Shown: in pieces, positions 56,469 through 64,000 of the stretch | How the letters are laid out: every line of letters begins with the position of its first letter | How positions within the stretch are numbered: position 1 is the stretch's first letter | DNA from: Ctenosaura bakeri | Lineage: Eukaryota; Chordata; Lepidosauria; Squamata; Iguanidae | Length of the DNA stretch: 64,000 bases | Assembly (NCBI GenBank): GCA_948474755.1 | Contig: CAOLHI010001151.1 | Coordinates: 1-64,000, forward strand | Direction: 5' to 3' | The notes under the pieces: model-generated | Told to the model about the DNA's origin: nothing | The model's input: only the letters and a program-made list of their open reading frames with translations | Database searches by the model: none | Program-made: the position numbers and the translations under genes

Positions 56469-57561
56469 TTGAAAAGCTCAACAAGGAAGTTAATTGGCTG
56501 CTGGAGAGGAAATAGGCAGAACCAAACAAACACTGATCCCAGTTAGAGATATATGCAGCTGTTTCTGGAGCATACATCTTATTCCCTCATCTATCCATGA
56601 ACATACAGTAGCAGATGCTTAGTTTTGCAAGGCAGAAGATGAAAAATCCAAAATGCCACTTTTACTAAAGTTAAGTAAGTTTATTTAGTTTCTGCTATGT
56701 CACAGAACATTCTTCTTCTCATTCAATTTTTTTTTTCTCATTTAAGTATAAATTTGGGACACTTTTACTGTTTGGAATTCAAATGTATTTCATACCCTTT
56801 TGTATTACCTTTTCAACAATAAAAGAAATCTGTAACAACAGAGGGTTGTGGTTTTTTGGACGGATCATCCTTCATTTGTCATTAAACTATTAATATCTCC
56901 TGTCTAGTTTTCCCTATACATCCATGATAACATCACTTTACATAGAACCGATATATTCTAGAAGGAGCTAATGTAGCTTCTGGACTAGGAAGGACATAGT
57001 GCTTAGAACTGTATGACAAGCACAACACTATTTTCAAGAAAACCAGTGTAGATTCCGAATAAATTAGTATACCTCTTTGAGAGTCTGGAAAAGAAATTCA
57101 GTCCAGTATACTTCATTCTTATCCCACAAATCAACTTGTCTTTACCAAACAACTACTGTCTTTTTGACCTAGCTCAAAGTGGAAATCCTTAATATTTTAA
57201 AAGGTAGGTAATTTAAAAGACAGTCAATCCTTCACTTTAATCAACTTGTTTCATTTTTTTTTAATTGGCCCATGACTAGCAAGACTTAAAAAGCTTCCTC
57301 CTTGCCTCCTAAGTTGTTGGCAAAAAAAAAAAGGTGGGTTTTCTGTATGAAAAGACATGACAGTACTTGCTTTTGGTACTGATCACAAATTCCTGAGCTG
57401 AGCATCCAATCTTTTTTCTTCTTCATTATTAGCCTATAGTCACCTGCCAGAACCAATGTTATGCACTTGGCTTTAGAATGTGCACATCAGAATTCTATAT
57501 TTAAAAAAAAAATTAGGTCAATCTGTGTCTTCCCACTTGTGACCTTCAGTTGTTGTTTTTT

Positions 57562-57588
57562 AACATATATATATATATGTGTGTGTAT
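57562..57588. repeat. TA/TG microsatellite
   Basis: ACATATATATATATATGTGT followed by GTGTAT. Short dinucleotide run. Confidence 0.85.
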
Positions 57589-58271
57589 AATTTATTTATT
57601 TTGTATGTTGGGTTATGTATCTTTGAGGAAAGCTGGAAATGTCTTTGAAATACGCAGACACAATGTTGCACAATGTGATGTCTTACCCTGAAATCTTGTG
57701 TTGAATTCTCAAGGCAAAATTTAATTTCTGAGGACACAGCCCTCAAGCCTGCTGGGCTTGCTTTTTAAAGGGGTAGTATACAATAGGCACTACACATCTT
57801 GATGAGGATGAGGATGATTTCACTGTCTACATGCCTCCTGAATTCTTCCAGCCTGAATGCATAGTCTTGGCTTATTTACAAAACCCAGACAATATAATGG
57901 TAAGAGCTGGACCAGGAAAGAGATAATCCATGTTCAAAACTATAATTAAAATTATGAATTGATGTTGAAGTTTGTTATTCCCAGTTGTTTATTTGTGTGA
58001 ATTTTCAAACTACAGCTCACTCACCAGCTGCAGTGGAATGCACACCTAAACCACCATTCATCTAGTAATAATGAGTCCACTTCAGCATCACAGATCACTG
58101 GGTGATGTTGGCTCAGTCACAATTTCCCAGCCTAAAAATGGGCAGGAACAAAACCTTTGAAGGGCAAGGTATAACGAATTAGTGAATTAGGCCTCTATCA
58201 CCAGACAGATGGTTTTTAGAGTCCTCATTAGCATTATGGCTAAATATTAACTGCTGTCCAATAGTATGTAT

Positions 58272-59013
58272 ATGGAGGTGCTTTCAAGCCACCTGTCCAC
58301 TTAAAGAGACCCCATGAATTTCATAGGATTTTCTTAGGTAAAGAATATTCAGAGATGTAAACTGTATTTACTGCAATCCCTGTATTTACTGCAACCCCGG
58401 TTGTCCACTTTCTTGAGAATCAGAATGCATATTGAATGTTTCCAATCTGTGAACCATTGTTTTGTTTCCCCTATGTATTGACAGATTTTAGTTGGAACAA
58501 GTGTAGATACTGTCTCTTTAGCCTGAAGCAGCTGTATTGGTATGCCACCTGTTCTAGGTGATTTATTTCTCCCAAGTGTCCTGACTGCAGCTTCCATTTC
58601 ACTTTCTAGAATTGTAGGTTCATTTTTAAATGGTTCTTACTTAACTGTCATCCTTTTATCCCTTTTATACAGTCATTAAGTATATTGTTTCCATCATCTT
58701 TGCATTTTTATTTGGTCATGTAATATGTTCCTTTGTTGGTCATAGAGTATCCCTACCTTGGGTTTAAATTTCCCTGTGATTTCTCAGATCTTGTGGAAGA
58801 GGTCTCTTCTTCATTTTTTGTTGTCATCTTCTATTTCTCTGCACTGATTGTTACAGTAGTTCTCCTTGACCTTGTTGCCTTCCTCTGAGACTGTGAGAGT
58901 GTGACATGCCCAAGATTCCCCAGTGGATTCTCATGGCTGAACAAAGATTTGAATCCTGATCTCTCAGAGGTCTAGTTCAGCACCCAAACCCCTATACCAT
59001 GCTGGCTGCTCTT
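58272..59013 (-). mobile_element. Sauria-type SINE interrupted by a Bov-B/RTE-like fragment
   Basis: The reversed tail part (GGTGCTTTCAAGCCACCTGT ... AAGAATATTCAGAG) ends near 58350. The reversed body and head (CTTCCTCTGAGACTGTGAGA ... CCCCTATACCATGCTGGCTG) resume near 58880. Together they make one full SINE. The roughly 530 bp between them are a foreign LINE fragment. Confidence 0.75.
58350..58880 (-). pseudogene. Bov-B/RTE-like reverse transcriptase fragment
   Basis: The minus-strand frame (58349-58597) reads EAAVRTLGRNKSPRTGGIPI then QLLQAKET and later ETKQWFTDWKHSICILILKK. This matches the pattern EAIRxLKNNKAPGxDGIPxELL...TKQWPTxWKHSVxIPIPKKG of RTE-clade LINEs such as Bov-B. It is a short piece with decay upstream. 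Assignment to Bov-B proper rather than another RTE-type LINE is inference. Confidence 0.7.
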
Positions 59014-59726
59014 CTAGGCTTAGATGAGCACCTTGTGCAACAGGAAGTAACCCAGATATCAACTGCCACATCAGTGCCACCAAACACTCTGTTAGAAAAA
59101 AAAGGTCTCTGCTGGTCCTAAACAGCCTGTGGGGATGTGATAATATTGCCACCCTTGCCCCAAGAAGGCATTTGGGGACAGATTAAGGCTATATATATAC
59201 ATATACCTTGGGAGCCCTGTGACTCTACAAAATCTGCTCTTAAAGGCTCCATGAGGCCGAGAGGCTGCAGTTTTCCCACCCATGAGCTATATGGATCCAA
59301 ATCAGCACTGGAGTTTACTTTGGGGCTACAGCTCCCAGAACCTCTAGAGTTCAGGGAACTGTACTCTGAAAAAGTAACTCTCCCAAGCTCTAACTAGTAT
59401 AAGGCAATTTCCAGTGTTCCCAGAAATGTCCTGACAAGTTACTTTGTTTAGCTGAATCTAGGCTGTCATCCAATGAATTTGAATGGTGGGATATTGAGGA
59501 GTACAGAGAAAAATAAGTAACTTCTTTACACAGTACAGAGTTAAACTTTAGAATTTGCTAAGGCAGGATGTGGTTGTGGCCCTTGACATGGATGTCATGC
59601 CTCAGTCCCAGGACTCAGGTGCAAACACAGATATCCTTGCGTCCTTCTCTATCTTGTGTCAAGAAGGATAATGTTATAAAAATCACCATTGTATTAGAAT
59701 CTGCTGATCAAATGAGTGTCAGAGGC

Positions 59727-59727
<1 letters not shown>

Positions 59728-59796
<69 letters not shown>
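59728..59796. repeat. (CTTT)n microsatellite
   Basis: About 17 uninterrupted CTTT units, a perfect tetranucleotide array likely to be length-variable between individuals. Confidence 0.97.
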
Positions 59797-60033
59797 GTGT
59801 AGCTCATGTGATAAGGATGCATTATCTAGGAGAACAGGCTTATTGAGAGGGAAGTCTGAACAAGGGTGTGTTAATGGATCCAGGATGACTGTATGGTCTA
59901 AATCCTGACTAGAGTAGAACCACTGAATTAATTGGATTTACCTACTTGTTGAGTAACCATTCAACAACTGATTCTATGGGCCCACTCTAGATGAGACTAA
60001 ACCAATAAGATTCCAGCCTGTATGTTTCTTAAT

Positions 60034-60217
60034 TAGGTTTGCCAGAGAAAAAACTGGAAAGAGTTTGTGCCCTTTTAATGGTTACATTGAAAAAGGAATT
60101 TCAGCAGGAGTTGCTTGTTACCAGGTTGCAAGACAAGCAACACCTGCTGAAATTCCTTCTTCTACATAACCATGAAGGGGGCAGGAGTCATCTCTAGTTT
60201 TTGTGCTGACAACACTA
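60034..60217. mobile_element. hAT MITE
   Basis: 184 bp. The ends TAGGTTTGCCA and TGACAACACTA form decayed 11-bp TIRs. The inner arms GGAATTTCAGCAGGAGTTGC and CACCTGCTGAAATTCC pair. TTCTTAAT and CCCTTAAT flank it (6 of 8 equal). It shows the compact structure of the family without the extra half found at 49.7 kb. Confidence 0.8.
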
Positions 60218-63108
60218 CCCTTAATAGTTAATGGGAACATTACCACAGATAATACAGGCAAATGCTTTAAGGAAGGTAGAGTGTATTTGGGAAAGATGAC
60301 TTACCCTTGTTTTCTCTGTGCCACACTCAAGGCACAGGGTGATAGTGAGCTAGCTGTGAGTGAGGAACAACAAAAGCATTTTGAGAGACAGACTGCAGTT
60401 TCTGAGAGAGAAAGAAGTTGATAGCTATACTGTGGATGGTTTCTTCCGGATCTGCGGCACCAGATCTTTGGGTCTCCACTATGGTCCTGTGCTCCTTTAG
60501 GCAATATCTCTCTTCCACAGAACTAACCCCAACTTGGGTAAAGGGCACTAGCATTTGCAAGAAAAAGTATTCTCTAGCAGTACCTGGGCAGCATGAATGA
60601 ATGAGCTTATATCTCAATGATTTAAGCACTGATTAGTTCAACTGTTATATCTCTCCTTTAAAATTATGCCTCCTGTTCTCTAAAATTGCCCTACATTTGA
60701 ACAGTACCTTCCTTGAAGAAAGATACATTGTGTTCTAGGTTGCCTGAGGAAATAGTTTCCAGTTTGTCTTTCATGATCTCATCTGTTTTCAACCTTTAGG
60801 GAGAACCTATCTAGCCTTGAAAACAACCCACATACCCATAAAGAATCCACAGAAGGCCAAAGAGGTTGTATAAAGAAGAGAGTCATTGTTTATAGGTGAT
60901 GCTCCCTTCCCACAGCCAAGAAAGATCCTTAGAATCCTGAAGCTCAACATTCCATTGGTGGCTGCCAAATACTTTGTATAATTTTTGAGTAAAGATGACA
61001 CTTTTACTTTGTGTGACCCTAACTATTTCATTGCTGGCCGATTTAGCAGTGATACTTATCTCTCTTTATTAATGCCATCATTCTGTCCCTTTGTATTTTG
61101 TAGGAATATTAATCATAAACATATGCATATAGCAGTTTCAAAGGTACATGTTTTACATTCCAGGTCTTACAACTCTCTCTTTATAGCTGAAGTTGGGAAA
61201 CATCTGGATGTCCAGATATTTTGTACTGCAATGCCCAATCGCATACGGACGGGGGGGGTGATGGAGGCAGTTCATTGCTGCCCCTGGCAGCAATGTTTTT
61301 GGGGCATCCCGGCTCATAGCCACGCACCCTGTGCACCATGGCCCCACCTCCTCCCACCCACCCCTCCACGCATTCCAAGCTCCACTGCTGGCAATGCCCA
61401 CAGTCTCTTACTTTTGCCCACACTAGCTGGGGCTTCTAGAAACTAAAATCCAAAGGATCTAGAGGGCCAAAGGCTCCCTTCCTCTCCCTTAAAATCAACC
61501 CTGCAAAGAAGGTAAATTTTGTTTCCATTAAGAAAATATGGGGTGGAAACTGGGGAATAGTGGTTAGTCTACAATTACCTGCCAAGTTCACAGTTATAAT
61601 GAGAAATGTATTTTACACCTCCCAGTTCACATTTCTAGCCCTGTACCTTATTATCTCTTAAAAAGGCACATGAAGAAGCACTCAGAAGGAAGAATTTCCC
61701 TATCACTGGCATTGCATTCTTGTATTCTTCACTTCACTAGATGTTTTGACGCTGGCCATATAGGTGTTAAAGGCTTGGGACACCTACTCAAAAAAAAAAA
61801 AAAAATGTCAACAGATAATCCCCTCACCACCCTGCCCAATAAGCACTTTTTTTAAATATAGAAAGCTGTGGGAATCAGTCTCTGGGGTATCAAGCCAGTT
61901 ATCTGGATCTTCTCTGATTTACAAACTGGCCACTTGGACTATATGTGTGTCAAAAATCTAAGGCCATTTGAATGTTGAGTTGTGGGAATATATTAAGCCT
62001 GACTTTAGCAAGAGACAAAAAGGGTGAGGGTAAATGAGCAAAAACATATACTAAACATTATTTAGTTGGATTCTTCACTCATATGTGCTCTGTATTTAGC
62101 TATGTGATATAAAGCATGAACATTTATCAAAATTCTCTTACATCCTCCAACATTTCACAGATGAAAATTGGGATGTTTGTGGCCAAGCAACATCAGAATG
62201 TGGTCAAGATGGGAAAAGATACTAAAAGAACACACAAGCTGAGAGAAAATGCAGGAATTTGCTTTGGTCTGAGCCTACTGTGAATGGCAAGATTCTGTGT
62301 ACTACCTCTTCTTCCCCTGCTTCTGACTTTATTAAGTGCAAACTACTTTTTCATTTTGAATTCATTTTACAGCAATGGAAGTAAGCTGAGGACAAAGGGG
62401 AAAAGTGGGAGAAGGAGATACAAACTGGGGCTGCCAAACAGGACAGTTGGAAAGTACTCTTTCTATGTCTGGACATGCCAACAGCACTCCCAAAGATGTG
62501 TGGATTTTTCACATTGTCCTTCTGATTGCCATAGATTTTGAACAGAGTTTGGAAATACTACTTTGGAGACTACAGCTCCCAGAATCCACCAGCCTCCATG
62601 ATCAGTGGGGGATTGTAGGATTACACTGAGACTTATAGTTCCCCCAAGGTAACATTTCCAACCTTGTCATTAAAGACTGAAAGAAGGAAGAAAAGGAAGA
62701 AAAGAGAAGGATGGTGACTTTCTGAGGCCCAGCCCTTTCAGGAGGCTTCTTGTATTGTTTTCTCAGGTTAGAGCCATTTCTCAGGTTGGGGACATTTTGT
62801 TACCTGAGAGAATAGAGATGTAGCTAGTCTGATCATTCAGGGGAGAGAAGATTCCTGGGCCACCAACCAATCATAGACACAGATGCTGCCTCTAGGGTTA
62901 CCAGGCAAGCACTATTCCAGGCTCTGTAATTTCAAGGCCAAAATCTGAGACCTTAAGACAACCCCTTGTAATGACATGTTAAGCATTGACCATAGTTGTG
63001 CAGAGTGTGCCTTTCCAATCAAAAACACCAATCTAACAAATGATACACAGAGAAACATTCACACACATTTCAAGACAGTGCTCTAACTCTGACACTCCTC
63101 CCTACTCA
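60218..63108. other. Unassigned intergenic DNA
   Basis: 2.9 kb. It holds small remnants, for example CTACAGCTCCCAGAATCCAC near 62570 and a GC-rich patch near 61245-61400 with a G8 run. No gene or RNA recognised. Confidence 0.5.
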
Positions 63109-63270
63109 GAGGCATATCTAGGGTGGGGCAAGAAAGGCATGTGCCCTGGGCACCAATGCCAGGGAGGCACAAAAAAGCTGTGCATGTAAGGGTAGGGGTA
63201 GAGGTAAGACGGTAGGGGCACAACTTCCATGCTTGCCCTAGGCACTGTTTATGCTAGATATGCCACTGTC
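63109..63270. mobile_element. hAT-like MITE
   Basis: The ends CAGAGGCATATCTAG and CTAGATATGCCACTG are inverted repeats (13 of 15 equal). The inner ATGTGCCCTGGGCAC and TTGCCCTAGGCACTG also pair. The 8 bp on either side (TCCCTACT, TCCCCACC) agree at 6 of 8, as expected for a hAT duplication of some age. Confidence 0.75.
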
Positions 63271-64000
63271 CCCACCCCTGCTCAAGGACTGGAGAAGAGG
63301 ATCCAGACTCTGAGATCTGAGCATCTATGCCTCTCCTAGTTCTTGCCATGGAATGAGGAAGAGGGGAGCATGAGAAACATGATGGTGGTAGGAGCTCTAG
63401 CAGCCCTTGCACACTGAGAGAGAAATACTTATCTCTTGATCTAAGTGGGCTGTTCTCTTCTTCTTATCCTTCTGTAGCAGAGAGGGTGCAACGAGAGAGA
63501 GAAAAAGAGAGCATGCGCACACATGTGTATGCATGCATGTATTAACAGGGAGAGGAGCTGCCAGCACTAAAGAGTTTTCATAACATATTATTACTCATAT
63601 TAAATAAATGTTAAAAAGTGTACCAGTTCTATTAACAGTGTAAGTGGTGCTTATGGTCTAAGCAGAGAACTGCAAAACCAAATATTGCTCATTGGAAATA
63701 ATATTATATTAGAACTATAACAGTCTTCATTATGAAAACTGGATGGACACAATCCAAAAGGAGTCACAAGTAAATGGGGCAGGTCATTGAGGGCCAATTG
63801 CTGCAGGGAGGAGGGGAGTGCTATCGGAACATGTTGTGCTACTCAGTTGTTAATGTCCTTTTAATGATACTGCTTTTAATTGCTTTTAATTTTAATATTA
63901 GCTAATTATTCTATGATGTGAATTTTTAGCTATATCTGTTTTAACCTTTGTAAGCCATCTTGTGTCCTAGATTGAGAAAAAGCTGGGATGCATCAACAAA
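63271..64000. other. Unassigned intergenic DNA
   Basis: GA-rich patch near 63480-63510, then AT-rich sequence. The end (63900-64000: TAACCTTTGTAAGCCATCTT ... AAAGCTGGGATGCATCAA) resembles the 3' end of a lizard LINE or SINE (gtaagccgccttgagtcc type) and may continue outside the window. Confidence 0.45.

Larger units (their letters stand above)
55546..58270. other. Unassigned intergenic DNA
   Basis: 2.7 kb. Open stretches at 55763-56065 (+, 100 codons) and 56190-56468 (-, 92 codons) encode proteins I do not recognise. A TA/TG microsatellite lies at 57562-57588. No exon with family resemblance was seen. Confidence 0.5.

Overview
The window is nuclear DNA of a vertebrate, most likely a squamate reptile. 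The only host gene I can support is split into small exons with GT-AG introns. The repeats are CR1, L1 and Bov-B/RTE-like LINE pieces, tRNA-derived SINEs whose tails read like the lizard Sauria-type SINE (a family known to share its 3' end with Bov-B), hAT and Tigger-like MITEs, and short foldback elements. An iguanian lizard is a guess from the repeat mix; genus and species cannot be read from this sequence.

The gene is STX3 (syntaxin-3), a plasma-membrane Qa-SNARE, on the minus strand. It fills about 38 bp to 46.4 kb. All coding exons are present: a 10-codon exon 1 in a CpG-rich block at 46.4 kb, an intron of about 29 kb, exons 2-8 between 17.4 and 11.5 kb, and then two pairs of alternative exons. 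Exons 9A and 9B (111 nt each, 112 nt apart) encode two versions of the C-terminal half of the SNARE helix. Exons 10A and 10B encode two versions of the membrane anchor. The A set predicts a 288-residue protein and the B set (the STX3B type known from retinal ribbon synapses) a 286-residue protein. Both 10A and 10B have good 5' splice sites about 30 nt after their stop codons, so a shared 3' UTR exon probably lies beyond position 1, outside the window.

Intron 1 (17.4-46.4 kb) is repeat-rich: SINEs, a roughly 1.4 kb decayed CR1, Tigger-like MITEs (one filled with an imperfect tandem array), hAT MITEs and a GC-rich 474-bp TIR element at 36.3 kb. A 180-bp near-perfect palindrome, a foldback transposon flanked by CGA, lies 58 bp inside the intron. 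Two relatives of it lie within about 0.8 kb on either side of the promoter block.

From 47.2 to 64 kb I see no host gene. The region holds CR1 3' ends, a decayed minus-strand L1 tail, a SINE interrupted by a hAT MITE with a perfect 8-bp target duplication, a 5'-truncated L1 with an undamaged 773-residue ORF2 remnant and a 14-bp target duplication, a SINE interrupted by a Bov-B/RTE-like fragment, a long CTTT microsatellite and unassigned single-copy-looking DNA.

I found no RNA gene, CRISPR array or new gene system. The most interesting points are the paired alternative exons of STX3, the palindrome beside its first splice site, and the nested insertions.
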